The translations under genes and the position numbers were made by a program. From the NCBI GenBank assembly GCA_946414885.1, contig CAMKQH010000007.1, positions 62,001-126,000 of the forward strand: a stretch of 64,000 bases of DNA, in the 5' to 3' direction. The notes beneath the pieces are model-generated. The model saw only the letters and a program-made list of their open reading frames with translations, ran no database searches and was not told the origin of the DNA. Shown piece after piece: positions 52,376-62,014 of this stretch (within the stretch, counting starts at the first letter, position 1; each line of letters opens with the position of its first letter). Origin of the DNA: an uncultured Lachnospiraceae bacterium. Its GTDB lineage: Bacteria > Bacillota > Clostridia > Lachnospirales > Lachnospiraceae.

Positions 52376-53275
52376 TTAATCCTTCAGACCGGAACTAGCC
52401 ATGGTCTCCAGAATCTGGCTCTCAGAGAATACGAAAATAATGATGGGCACGGAGATGGCGATTACCTGTACGGCTGCCGCCTGACCGGTTCTTGCGATAC
52501 CGCCGCTCTGGATCTGCGTCAACGCATAAACCAACGCCTTCTTTTCCTCAGAGTAAATATACATGGATGAAGGGTTGTTCCAAAGTGCCTGTACGGAATA
52601 AATGATCATGGTAAGCCATGCGGGCTTAACGTTCGGCATAACGATACTGGTAAATACCTTCCATTCATTTGCACCGTCAATCTTAGCAGCCTCGATCAGG
52701 GAAGAAGGAAGACCTTCCATGAACTGCTTCATCAGGAAGAAGCCGATGGGCATTGCAAATGCGGGAATAATGATTGCCCAGTAAGTATCGATCCAGCCGA
52801 GCTTGTTAATGATCAGGTAGTTGGGGATCTGGGTTACGTATCCGCTGAACATAAGCGCGGTGGTAACGATCTTAAAGAACGTCTGTCCGCCGGGGAATTC
52901 GTACTTTGCAAGCACGAACGCACCCATGGATGCGATCAGCAGATGTCCTGCAGTACCCACTGCCGTGATGAACGTCGTATTGAAGACGTAACGGCTAAAC
53001 GTAACGGTGGATTTTCCCATGTTAACAAACAAGTCTGAGAAGTTATCCAACGTCGGGTTTCGCGCAAAAATCTTGGGCGGGAACCTGAACAGTTCGTCCA
53101 AAGGCTTTAATGAGTTTTCAACCGCATATACCAGCGGGAAAACCATTGCAATGGCCATAAGGCCCAAAAAGATATAGACCAGCATGTCGCCACCGATGGA
53201 ACGGTTGGGCTTTCTTCTTTTGATCAAATGATGCTTTACGGTTACGGTTTCGGTTTGTACGTTTTTTTTGCTCAT
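52376..53275 (-). CDS. Carbohydrate ABC importer permease (MalG type)
   Basis: 299 residues with six transmembrane segments and the EAA loop IEAAKIDGANEWKVFTSIVM, then PNVKP. The stop of the MalF-like gene and this ATG are one base apart, so they are translationally coupled. It forms the first importer with the MalF-like protein and the large CBM-fused binding protein. Confidence 0.88.
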   Translation of the reverse strand: MSKKNVQTETVTVKHHLIKRRKPNRSIGGDMLVYIFLGLMAIAMVFPLVYAVENSLKPLDELFRFPPKIFARNPTLDNFSDLFVNMGKSTVTFSRYVFNTTFITAVGTAGHLLIASMGAFVLAKYEFPGGQTFFKIVTTALMFSGYVTQIPNYLIINKLGWIDTYWAIIIPAFAMPIGFFLMKQFMEGLPSSLIEAAKIDGANEWKVFTSIVMPNVKPAWLTMIIYSVQALWNNPSSMYIYSEEKKALVYALTQIQSGGIARTGQAAAVQVIAISVPIIIFVFSESQILETMASSGLKD

Positions 53276-53276
53276 A

Positions 53277-54215
53277 TCAGGTTCCTACTCTTCTCAACAG
53301 ACTTTGAATTGCTTTGTTACATAAGATCATGATCAAGAACAACATGGCTGCGATCGCACACGCATAACCCATTTCATATCTTACAAATCCGTAGTCATAC
53401 AAATGCGTTACGATGGTTCTCGCTGCGTAGTCCGTACTAGGGAATCCACAGAGCGCCATGGTCACGTCACATACGCCAAAGGAACTCGTGATGGTCATAA
53501 CCGCTCCGAACATCAGCATGGGCTTCATGCTGGGCAGGGTGATGTACCAAAGCTCCTGCCATCTGTTTTTCACGCCGTCCATGTAGCCTGCCTCATACTG
53601 GGAAGCGTCTACGCCCTGAAGACCTGCCACGAAGGAAAGGAATCCGGTACCAAGGCTCATCCAAAGGATAACTACCATACAGATGGGAAGCATGTAGGTC
53701 GGATGCTGGAAGAACTGGATCGGCGCATCCACAAGACCTAACTCAATCAACAACGCGTTTGCCCAACCGTACTGGTCGCCTCTGAAGAACACGCCGAAAA
53801 TCGTGTACAGCGTACCGGAAATGGAAGGCGCGTAGAAGATAACGATCGTGACTGCCCTGATCCATCTTGGCAGCTCGTTGATCAGCCAGGCAAACAGGAA
53901 TGCCATGATGTAACCTAGCGGACCGGTTATGATCGCTATCATGAAGGTATTTTTGATACCGATCAGGAATACGTCATCTTCCAAAAGCAAGCTCACGTAG
54001 TTGTGGGCTCCGATAAATCTCGGACTTTCCAAAATGTTGTAGTAGGTAAAGCTGTAATAGATCGAGTTGATTACCGGCAAGATGTAGAACGTGGTAAAAA
54101 TGATCGCGTACGGTAGTAAAAACAAATAGCACATCTTGCTGATCTTGGCTTTCTTCCAAGCCACCTTGGCATTGTGTTTGCGCAAGGTAAAGTATTTGTC
54201 TATGTATCTGCTCAT
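53277..54215 (-). CDS. Carbohydrate ABC importer permease (MalF type)
   Basis: 312 residues with six transmembrane segments; EAA loop YEAGYMDGVKNRWQELWYIT, then LPSM. GGAG precedes the ATG, 12 bases after the stop of the binding-protein gene. Again no ATPase gene accompanies it. Confidence 0.88.
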   Translation of the reverse strand: MSRYIDKYFTLRKHNAKVAWKKAKISKMCYLFLLPYAIIFTTFYILPVINSIYYSFTYYNILESPRFIGAHNYVSLLLEDDVFLIGIKNTFMIAIITGPLGYIMAFLFAWLINELPRWIRAVTIVIFYAPSISGTLYTIFGVFFRGDQYGWANALLIELGLVDAPIQFFQHPTYMLPICMVVILWMSLGTGFLSFVAGLQGVDASQYEAGYMDGVKNRWQELWYITLPSMKPMLMFGAVMTITSSFGVCDVTMALCGFPSTDYAARTIVTHLYDYGFVRYEMGYACAIAAMLFLIMILCNKAIQSLLRRVGT

Positions 54216-54227
54216 GCTTCGCTCTCC

Positions 54228-57158
54228 TTATTCCAAAGGCAGACCAAATTCTTTACGTTTCTTGGTCAGCTCCTCGTTAATCAAGATCGAGTAATCCAAA
54301 ATTGCCTCTCTCGGATCCTCCTTGAAGTTAATGCACTTTCTAACCGCGTTGGTCAGGTGACGGCCGGTGTAGTATCCGCCGGGCACCTCGCGGATGCCAA
54401 CGGTGTTCTCCCACTGCTCGGTCAAAACTTCAATTGCCTCCGTCGTCCATGCCAGCTGACAGAACGCATTCTTGTTTGCGGTTGCATATCTTGCAGACGC
54501 GCCAAGGAGTGCTTCCATCTCTCGGCCGAAACGAACCTGGGTCTCGGTGGATGCCCACCAGCTGAGGAACTTCCAAGTATCCTGCTGTTTCTTCTCGTCG
54601 GAAGGAATCATCATGGATGCGCTTCCCACGATACAGTCAGAGTGATCAATATAGGTATTTCCGTTTTCGTCAACCCTTTCGGTACCAGGCACCAAAGTGA
54701 AGTCCCAAAGGCCTCTGATCTCGGGTGCGGATACAACCAAGGTATTGTAGCTGCCGTAGTTCGCAACTGCGATCGGCATTTCGCCGGAACGGAAACGGCT
54801 TACAAAGTCATAAGCAATGGGAACGCCGTAGTCGTTAAAGAACTTTACGTAAGCAGCAAATGCTTCAACGCCTGCCTCCGTGTCAACGATGGTCTTGGTT
54901 CCCTTTTCATTATATAAATCGCCGCCATTCTGATAAAGCATGGTGAAGTACTGGTTCAAGTCACCGCCGGCTGCTCCGACCGTCGCGCCAAACACGCTGG
55001 GGATGCCGACGTTCATGTTGTTACCTTGGATGGTCGGGAACATTTCGATCAGTTCCTTCCAAGTCTGAGGCGGATTGTCATATCCAAGCTCTGACAGGAT
55101 GTCCTTGCGGTAGAACAGCACGTTGAAGGTCTGCGTCTCAGGCATTCCGTATACGGCGCCGTCCAGGGAGTACTGTGCGTAAGAGCTGGGAGTGAAGTTC
55201 GAGAAGGTTTCCTCGAATCCGTCAAACTGCGTCAGGTCAACGGCCGCTCCACGGAGTGCGTAGTTAACGGGCTGGTCACCGCCGATGGAAAGGATCGCGT
55301 TCGGTCCCTTACCTGCCATTACCGCGTTCAGCACGGCGTTGGCCGCAACGATTTCCACGTTAACCTTGATTCCCGTCTGGGGAGTGAAGGTATCGTCAAC
55401 CATGGTCTTCATGATGCTACCCTGGTCACGACCGGTCAGGATCCATACCTTGATCGCGTCGCTGTTCTTGCCATCCTCGTAAACGTCGCCGACTGCATCG
55501 TAATCTACAAAGAAGGAAGCGCCAAATGCCTTAACTTCATGTAAGAGATTCTTGAAGAAGTTGGTCTTGTCTACGGTAACCTTTGCGTCAACTCCGGTAA
55601 TGCGGATGTAGTCGACGTCGAGCTTGATCTCGCTCATTTCCAAAGTGGAAGTACCAAGGGAAGTGATGTTATCCTTAAAGGTAGTAAACTCCGTCGTGAT
55701 CTTCTGGGGTTTCGCCACAAATCTTTCCAGCTGCTTTGCAAGCGTCTGTGCGGTTGCGATCTTTTCTGCCTTCTGTCCAGTGTACTCAACCATGTCGTCC
55801 ACGGCCTTGTACAGACGTCTTGACTCAAGATCCATTGCCGTGATCACTTCCGGATATACCTTATGGATATCATAGTCTCTGTACTTGTCAGGAGTTGCTC
55901 CGGTATATACCAGAATCTTTCTATAGATCTGGTTCAGGCGGAAGGTGGAATCCTCAAGCTCTTCCAAAACCTTTCCTGCGCCGCCAAGGGTTGCCTCCAT
56001 GCGGATGGTATGGGTACCGCCCGTCAAGTAAAAGAGGAACGGCTCGCCGTTATCATCGGAAAGGGTCTTGCATTCCCAGTCCGTCTTGTAATCGAAAGCA
56101 ACTTCCTTCATTTCTTCAAAAGGAATCTCGCCGTCGATGTAAACCATTCTGCTCGAAACGCTTCCTCTTGCGTAGTTCTGACGGCCCTTGATGGTGATCT
56201 TGTAATAACCATCCTCAGGAACGGTGAACTCCCACTCGATCCACTGACCTGCGGTCTTCCAAGCGTCACCACCCGTGTAGTTCAGGATCGTCTTGGTCAC
56301 GCTGTAAGGAACGGTGATGGGGGAAGCATGATCATATTTTGCATATAAGGAAGACTCGGAACGACGGACTGCGTCCTCACCCTGGACAACGCTGTCGTAC
56401 GTCTTTCCGGAACTGCTGGTGTTAACGGAAGGAAGGGATGCGGCATACTCCGCATAGGTCTTATCCGTCTTTACTGCAGCAACCTGAAGTTTTCTGAGAA
56501 CCATGGGCTCATTGACAGCCTTAAAGCTGATGGTGTGCTGGCCCTGTTCAAAATAGAACTTGTAAGGATCAGCAACGTAACCCATGCTGTCCTTGCAGTA
56601 ACCCTTCTGCCACTCATAGATTTCCTTCTGGCTCGGGCGGATCTCGTTGCCCTGGTTGTCGATTCTCTTCTTGCCGTTGTCTACCCAGATTCTGGTGAAT
56701 ACGATATTCTGGGCATCATCAAAAGGCAGTTCCCCGTCGATCATGACGGAACGCTCTGCCGCAACACCCCTGGATTCAGGAAGAAGGAACTCCAGGTATA
56801 AATTATAGAAGCCACTCTGAGGGATGTTGACCTTCCAAGTAACGGTCGAACCGTTGTCCATGAAAAGTGCCTTGCTCTCGTTTTCATAATTGTTCTTAAC
56901 CTCAACGCCGCTCTCTGCCTGATAATTCCAGATGTCAACGTCAACGTCAGTCTTCGGCTCAGCAGCGCCGGCATGATCGCGCAGATAGCCTGCGTACGTT
57001 CCCTGGCGTTCTGCGCCGGCAACGTTGACAGTCAGATCCATCCCGTCATACTTGTCGTGGTAGTTTGGCGTTTTTCTCGAGCCCATGAGTACAAAAACAA
57101 CTACAATAGCCGCGATAACGCCCACAGTGATCAACAGTTTCTTCACAGAGTCCTTCAT
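54228..57158 (-). CDS. Membrane-anchored ABC solute-binding protein fused to two CBM-like domains
   Basis: 976 residues. A single N-terminal transmembrane anchor (LLITVGVIAAIVVVFVLMG) replaces the usual lipobox. Two beta-sandwich units follow at about residues 65-235 and 260-440, each with the CBM6/35-type pattern: WKVNIPQSGFYNLYLEFLLP and WEFTVPEDGYYKITIKG, each with an MIDGE/YIDGE loop and GQHTI/GGTHTI. A helical linker precedes a complete family 1 solute-binding domain (about 590-960). It heads the operon with AGGAGG before the ATG. It likely holds a polysaccharide and hands pieces to the importer. Confidence 0.8.
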   Translation of the reverse strand: MKDSVKKLLITVGVIAAIVVVFVLMGSRKTPNYHDKYDGMDLTVNVAGAERQGTYAGYLRDHAGAAEPKTDVDVDIWNYQAESGVEVKNNYENESKALFMDNGSTVTWKVNIPQSGFYNLYLEFLLPESRGVAAERSVMIDGELPFDDAQNIVFTRIWVDNGKKRIDNQGNEIRPSQKEIYEWQKGYCKDSMGYVADPYKFYFEQGQHTISFKAVNEPMVLRKLQVAAVKTDKTYAEYAASLPSVNTSSSGKTYDSVVQGEDAVRRSESSLYAKYDHASPITVPYSVTKTILNYTGGDAWKTAGQWIEWEFTVPEDGYYKITIKGRQNYARGSVSSRMVYIDGEIPFEEMKEVAFDYKTDWECKTLSDDNGEPFLFYLTGGTHTIRMEATLGGAGKVLEELEDSTFRLNQIYRKILVYTGATPDKYRDYDIHKVYPEVITAMDLESRRLYKAVDDMVEYTGQKAEKIATAQTLAKQLERFVAKPQKITTEFTTFKDNITSLGTSTLEMSEIKLDVDYIRITGVDAKVTVDKTNFFKNLLHEVKAFGASFFVDYDAVGDVYEDGKNSDAIKVWILTGRDQGSIMKTMVDDTFTPQTGIKVNVEIVAANAVLNAVMAGKGPNAILSIGGDQPVNYALRGAAVDLTQFDGFEETFSNFTPSSYAQYSLDGAVYGMPETQTFNVLFYRKDILSELGYDNPPQTWKELIEMFPTIQGNNMNVGIPSVFGATVGAAGGDLNQYFTMLYQNGGDLYNEKGTKTIVDTEAGVEAFAAYVKFFNDYGVPIAYDFVSRFRSGEMPIAVANYGSYNTLVVSAPEIRGLWDFTLVPGTERVDENGNTYIDHSDCIVGSASMMIPSDEKKQQDTWKFLSWWASTETQVRFGREMEALLGASARYATANKNAFCQLAWTTEAIEVLTEQWENTVGIREVPGGYYTGRHLTNAVRKCINFKEDPREAILDYSILINEELTKKRKEFGLPLE

Positions 57159-57220
57159 ACGTGCCTCCTAATGGTTCTGGAAAATAGAGAAAAATAGAGC
57201 TACTCCCCTTAATACATGTT

Positions 57221-57226
57221 ATTATA
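57221..57226 (-). promoter_or_regulatory. Candidate -10 of the nine-gene operon
   Basis: TATAAT on the minus strand about 63 bases before the first ATG. No good -35 lies 17 bases upstream (GACATT). The 57159-57559 gap is AT-rich and I see no gene in it. Confidence 0.4.
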
Positions 57227-57518
57227 ACTGTTCAACTTGCCGAATGTCTCCCTAATTCTTGCTATTTGAAACATACATATTGCTTATTTCCACCAACAAA
57301 CCGCCATTTTTATTATGCACTATTTATACTTTTTCCCTGCTTTTTACGTAAATGCATTTCTCATTCGTCATTTTTGCCTAAATTGTGCTCTCCGTTTTGT
57401 CTATTTTTCCGTCTCACGGAGAAAAATGAGCATAATTTTATCTTTCCAAAAACATAGCAATATCTGTCAAACGCGTTCAAAAAATCTTCATAAAATCTTT
57501 AGTTTTTGGACACAATAA

Positions 57519-57542
57519 ATGCCTGGCGGCACCGCCAGGCAT
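57519..57542 (-). terminator. Terminator of the efflux operon
   Basis: ATGCCTGGCGG, two-base loop, CCGCCAGGCAT, then TTATTGTG on the minus strand. It lies 18 bases past the stop of the last ATPase gene. Confidence 0.75.
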
Positions 57543-57559
57543 CTTCTCTAGAGCCATTT

Positions 57560-58465
57560 TTATTCGTCTGCAGCTTTTTTAGCGTCTTCCGGCGCCGTTA
57601 TCACAATCTTGCCATCCTGCATTTCCAGTTTCAGCTTATTGCCTGAAACGTTCAATCTCTCCAATACGTCCTTGGGAATCTGCACGCGTCCGGCTTTGTC
57701 CATGACCACGTATTCTTCCTGCGTGTCTTCGTTTCTCCAGTCGATGTTCACTTCCTTCAGACGGTCCGCATAGCTCTCCTTCAACACGCGCTCGCTGCTG
57801 ATCTTGCCGTCGCGGATGGCGACCACGCGCTTTACCTTCTTGGAAAGTGCCACGTCATGCGTAACGATCAGGATGGTCTGCCCCTCCTTGTTGAGTTCCG
57901 TGAACAGGTCAAAGATGTAGTTGGCCGTCATGGGGTCCACGCTTCCGGTAGGCTCATCCGCCAAGAGCAATTTCGGTGAATTCGCCAAAGCGATCGCAAT
58001 GGCAATTCTCTGCTGTTCACCGCCGGAAAGCATGTTCAGCCTGCTGTACTTCTTGTGGGACATGCCTACGCGCTCCAAAAGTTCCAGCGCCTTTTCCTTC
58101 TTTTTCCTTCCGTTCGAAAGATGCATGGGAAGCATCACGTTCTCGATCGCGGAAAGATACGGCAACAGGTTTCTTCCGTTGTTCTGCCATACAAATCCCA
58201 CCGTGTCCCGCTTGTAGACCACCAGGTCCTTCTCCGTCATGGTGAAAAGATTCTTTCCGCCCACCAGGAGCGAACCTGCGCTGGGTCTGTCCAGACCGCC
58301 GATCATGTTTAGGAACGTTGACTTTCCGCTACCACTGTTACCGATGAGCGCCGTCAGCTCCCCCTCTTCCACCGTAAGGTCCAGGCCCTGCAGGGCCAAT
58401 ACTTCCGTCTGTTTTGTCTTATAAATCTTTACCAGGCCGTCCGCCTGAATCATATTCTCCGCCAT
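57560..58465 (-). CDS. ABC ATPase (LolD/MacB type) with C-terminal AbrB-like domain
   Basis: 301 residues from the ATG at 58465 (GGAGG five bases upstream). ATPase core: Walker A GNSGSGKS (about 42-49), signature LSGGEQQR, Walker B LLLADEP, D-loop SVD, H-loop THD. The last 55 residues (EYVVMDKAGRVQIPKDVLER, LNVSGNKLKLEMQDGKIVI) have the swapped-hairpin SpoVT/AbrB pattern of DNA-binding and antitoxin proteins. Such a tail is unusual for this ATPase class. It may dimerise or regulate the ATPase, or bind DNA. Confidence 0.8.
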   Translation of the reverse strand: MAENMIQADGLVKIYKTKQTEVLALQGLDLTVEEGELTALIGNSGSGKSTFLNMIGGLDRPSAGSLLVGGKNLFTMTEKDLVVYKRDTVGFVWQNNGRNLLPYLSAIENVMLPMHLSNGRKKKEKALELLERVGMSHKKYSRLNMLSGGEQQRIAIAIALANSPKLLLADEPTGSVDPMTANYIFDLFTELNKEGQTILIVTHDVALSKKVKRVVAIRDGKISSERVLKESYADRLKEVNIDWRNEDTQEEYVVMDKAGRVQIPKDVLERLNVSGNKLKLEMQDGKIVITAPEDAKKAADE

Positions 58466-58480
58466 CTCTTCCTCCAAGCG

Positions 58481-59179
58481 TTAAGCCTCGGCATTCTGCG
58501 AGATCTGCACTCCGTTTTCCAGTTCGATCACCATGTCGCCGGCATCCATCAGGCCCACGTCATGCGTCGTCATCACGATCGTGATGTGCTCCTTCTTCGT
58601 CATTTCCTGAAAGAGCTTCGTAACCTCTGCCGCCATTGCGCTGTCCAATTCGGCCGTAGGCTCGTCCGCCAAAATGATGCTCGGGCCGTGGGCGATGGCT
58701 CTCGCTATGGCCACGCGCTGCTGCTCACCGCCGGACATTTCCGAAGGCATGTGATGCATTCTGCTGCCAAGTCCCACCATCTTCAGGCACTCTTCCACGC
58801 GCTTCCTGTGATCTCCCTTAACGCCCGCCATTCTCATGGAGAACTCAACGTTCTGGAATGCATTCATGGTGGGGATCAGGGAAACGGACTGGAAGACAAA
58901 TCCGATCTTCTTTCTTCTGAGCGTCTCCCTCTGATAATCATTGAGGCGGCTTACGTCCTGTCCTTCAATGATCACTCGCCCCGTCGTCGGCTGGTCAAGC
59001 GCCCCGACAATGTTCAAAAGCGTCGTTTTACCGGAGCCGGAACGTCCCTTCAGTATGGTCAGCACCCCCTCGGGAATGCCGGCATTTACGCTCTTTAGCG
59101 CCTGGAACGGGCCACTCGCCGTGTTAAAGGTTCGTCCCACGTTCTGGATTTCTATGATATAATTCGCGTTTTCTCCCAT
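58481..59179 (-). CDS. ABC ATPase (LolD/MacB type)
   Basis: 232 residues: Walker A GRSGSGKT, signature MSGGEQQR, Walker B IILADEP, H-loop TTHD. GGAG is five bases before the ATG. Fifteen bases separate it from the tailed ATPase gene. Two non-identical ATPases for one FtsX-type permease suggest a heterodimeric motor. Confidence 0.9.
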   Translation of the reverse strand: MGENANYIIEIQNVGRTFNTASGPFQALKSVNAGIPEGVLTILKGRSGSGKTTLLNIVGALDQPTTGRVIIEGQDVSRLNDYQRETLRRKKIGFVFQSVSLIPTMNAFQNVEFSMRMAGVKGDHRKRVEECLKMVGLGSRMHHMPSEMSGGEQQRVAIARAIAHGPSIILADEPTAELDSAMAAEVTKLFQEMTKKEHITIVMTTHDVGLMDAGDMVIELENGVQISQNAEA

Positions 59180-59203
59180 AACCGCTCCTTCATTTCACCG
59201 TCA

Positions 59204-62014
59204 TTACTCTTCACCGAGCTTGAGGGCCTTCGTCACGTTCAGTTTCAATACCAGGATCAGCAGCGTCAAGAGACACGTTGCCATCACGCCGGTGATCACC
59301 AGGTAAAGTCTGTTCATGTCCGTCTGGTTCACGATCAGCTTCATCGGGAGCACCTGATTCGAAGCCGCGTAAGCCATCTGCAGCATCGGCACAAACATGC
59401 GGGACGTTAAGGTACCGATCCCGATTCCCGCAAAGATGGAAAGCACGCCCGAGAAGAGCTGCTCATCGATCAGCATGTGGAAGAGCTCTCCCTTATGCAT
59501 GCCGCACGCCCTCAGGACGCCGAATACCATTTCCCTCGAACGGATGGACATGATCCAATAGATGAGGTAACCCACCGCGCAGAGGATGATGGTCACGATA
59601 AAGCCCATGGTCAGCACGCCGTTCGTACCTTGAAGCAAAGGATCGCGCTCCACCTGTTCCATCTCCCGCGCCTTGTCGCGGAATTTATTGACGTGCACGT
59701 CATTTTCTTTGATCCACGCGTAAACGTTCGTTGAATCACAGCCAGGCTTTAACTTTGCCCAGATCTCATAAGGATATACGCCGATCTTTTTCTGCACGGT
59801 GGCAAGATTTGCGACCAGAAGCGTGTTCGTCTGCTTCTGGGCCGTTCCGTCCGCACCCGTCACAAGGGAAGTCGGCTGATATCCCGGCCAGTAATCAAAA
59901 AAGTCTATGATCTTCGCTTCTATGGTCGTGCCGTACTTATCCTTGTACTCGATCTCGTCCCCAATCTTATATCCCAGGGAATCCCTAAGATTTGAGGATG
60001 CAAGGATCCCCTTGGGCTCCGTCGCCAACTCGTTTAAGTACAGCCGGTAGGCCTTTTCCGTGATCTCTTCGCTCACGTCGGTGATCAGACCGTATTCCTT
60101 CGTCTGGATCCCCAGGAGCGTACATCCCATTTGGCCTTTATCCTTCGTCTTAAGGCTTGCGCCCACGTCAGAGTAAACCTTTGTGTAGGCCTCCACGTCA
60201 GGCATGGAGGAATATTTTCTGTAATCCGGCTCTATAAATGCCGGTCCGCCTGCATTCGGATTGCTGGAGCTCGAGGGCGTCTTGGTCCAGACTTCCTTGA
60301 TCAGGATGTCCGATCCCACAAGATACTCCTCATTTTCCTTGGCATTCTGCAGGATCGTTCTTGCAACAACCGCGTGATACATGCCGAGGGAGATCGTCAG
60401 GATCATGAACAGCATGATGAACTGTTGCTTTCTGCCGTTCTTAACGTTCTCCATGAAGGCCGCGTAGCTTGCAGGTCTCCAAAAACGCTTTCCAAGCAGG
60501 TACACCAGGCGGATCACCCAGGGCTGCAGGCGCAGGAACAAAAGTCCCATGCCCACGATAAACAAAGAGGAGCTCAGGTACAGAAGCGGATCCAGCGACT
60601 GGCCTTCCATGACGGACATCACCATCATCTCTTTGTTCTTCGAATAGTTATAATATCCATACAGGGAAATGCCCAGCAGGATCACGTCCAGGAATAACTT
60701 CTCCCAGAGCGCGCTCTTCTTCAGCGCATTTGACTGCTTTAACTTTACGATGGTCAGACGGCTGTGCTTCAGCGCGGGGATCGTCATGATCAGCACGCAG
60801 GCAAGCATTGCGCCCGCCGCAAATTTCCAAACGGTTGCGTCAAAGGTGACGTTCAGCCGGCGTCTTACGTTAAATTCCAGGAAATTCTGGGTGGAACCCA
60901 GGAGCTTACAGAACTGCGCGCCCAAAGGGATACCGCCCGCCGCACCGATCACTGCCAGGAAAATGCTCTGGTACAGGTACAGGCGAAGCATCTGCGCACT
61001 GGAGCCGCCTCGGCTCTTCATTACGGAGATCTCGTTTCTCTCCATGTCGTACATCTGTCCGGAGATCATGAAAAGGAACGCGCCAAGCAGCACGAGAACA
61101 GGCACCTGCAGAATGAATAGCGTCGCCTCGATCCTGGTCCGCTTTGCAAAATACCGCTCCATGATCTCGCGGTATACGGGCGCCGACATGGTGCTCTTTA
61201 CGCCGCTCTGCTCCTGATAATAAACGGTCTTCTCGTACAGATTGTTTGCCGTTACGGCCGTAACGTCCTCATAGTTGAAAAGATCATAATAGTAACAGGT
61301 GATGGTGTACTTTTCCGTACGCTCCCCAAGGAAGGTGTCGCGGAACAGTTGCTCATCCATAAGAGCCACGATTCCAAGGCTTGAGGGCCTTACCTGCCAG
61401 TAAAAGTCCGTGCTGTCCTGCTCCTCAAACACGCCCACGACCTTAATGCGGAAGGGGGAACCCTTCTTGTCAGCCATGTACAGGAATTCCAGCGTCTCTC
61501 CCACAAGGAGGTTATTATTGATCAGACATTCCTGGCTGACCACGACCTCAATGACTCCGTTCTCATCCACGCCGCCATCGCAAAACATGCGTCCGGAAAT
61601 GATCTTAGCGTGTTCCGGCAATCCCGACATAAATCCCAGTCTCAGTCCGTCGGCATTGACGTCCGAGCGTCCCGTGGTGGATGCGAGCTCCGCCCTTGAC
61701 AGGGAATAGTAAAATACCTTTTCCTTACCCGTCACGCCCAACACGCCGTCGAGTTCGTTCAGGGTCTTTTCCATCTTGCCGATGGTCTCACCGTTCTTAT
61801 CCTTCTGGACCATGATCATAAATTTCAACATGGCGGGCCATTCACCCTTCTCCGCCAGATAATCGTCAAATTCGTCTACCAGCATGCGATCGTAGGAAGC
61901 ATTCCGATAGAGCGGGAAGCTTACCACGGTGGCAATCAAAAGGATGCTGCCCAAAAGGAGGCAGATGACCATCCATTTTTTATGCCATATTTTTTGCAAC
62001 ATTACCTTAAGCAT
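59204..62014 (-). CDS. Large FtsX-like ABC permease
   Basis: 936 residues from the ATG at 62014. One transmembrane segment near residue 20 precedes an extracytoplasmic domain to about 300. Then come a first FtsX core of three to four segments (about 300-430), a middle pair near 465-510, a second extracytoplasmic region, and a final FtsX core (GVLTMGFIVTIILCAVGYLI onward, about 770-930). It has two FtsX domains in one chain, so a single copy could form the whole transmembrane unit. Its start overlaps the fusion-protein stop by 13 bases. Confidence 0.85.
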   Translation of the reverse strand: MLKVMLQKIWHKKWMVICLLLGSILLIATVVSFPLYRNASYDRMLVDEFDDYLAEKGEWPAMLKFMIMVQKDKNGETIGKMEKTLNELDGVLGVTGKEKVFYYSLSRAELASTTGRSDVNADGLRLGFMSGLPEHAKIISGRMFCDGGVDENGVIEVVVSQECLINNNLLVGETLEFLYMADKKGSPFRIKVVGVFEEQDSTDFYWQVRPSSLGIVALMDEQLFRDTFLGERTEKYTITCYYYDLFNYEDVTAVTANNLYEKTVYYQEQSGVKSTMSAPVYREIMERYFAKRTRIEATLFILQVPVLVLLGAFLFMISGQMYDMERNEISVMKSRGGSSAQMLRLYLYQSIFLAVIGAAGGIPLGAQFCKLLGSTQNFLEFNVRRRLNVTFDATVWKFAAGAMLACVLIMTIPALKHSRLTIVKLKQSNALKKSALWEKLFLDVILLGISLYGYYNYSKNKEMMVMSVMEGQSLDPLLYLSSSLFIVGMGLLFLRLQPWVIRLVYLLGKRFWRPASYAAFMENVKNGRKQQFIMLFMILTISLGMYHAVVARTILQNAKENEEYLVGSDILIKEVWTKTPSSSSNPNAGGPAFIEPDYRKYSSMPDVEAYTKVYSDVGASLKTKDKGQMGCTLLGIQTKEYGLITDVSEEITEKAYRLYLNELATEPKGILASSNLRDSLGYKIGDEIEYKDKYGTTIEAKIIDFFDYWPGYQPTSLVTGADGTAQKQTNTLLVANLATVQKKIGVYPYEIWAKLKPGCDSTNVYAWIKENDVHVNKFRDKAREMEQVERDPLLQGTNGVLTMGFIVTIILCAVGYLIYWIMSIRSREMVFGVLRACGMHKGELFHMLIDEQLFSGVLSIFAGIGIGTLTSRMFVPMLQMAYAASNQVLPMKLIVNQTDMNRLYLVITGVMATCLLTLLILVLKLNVTKALKLGEE

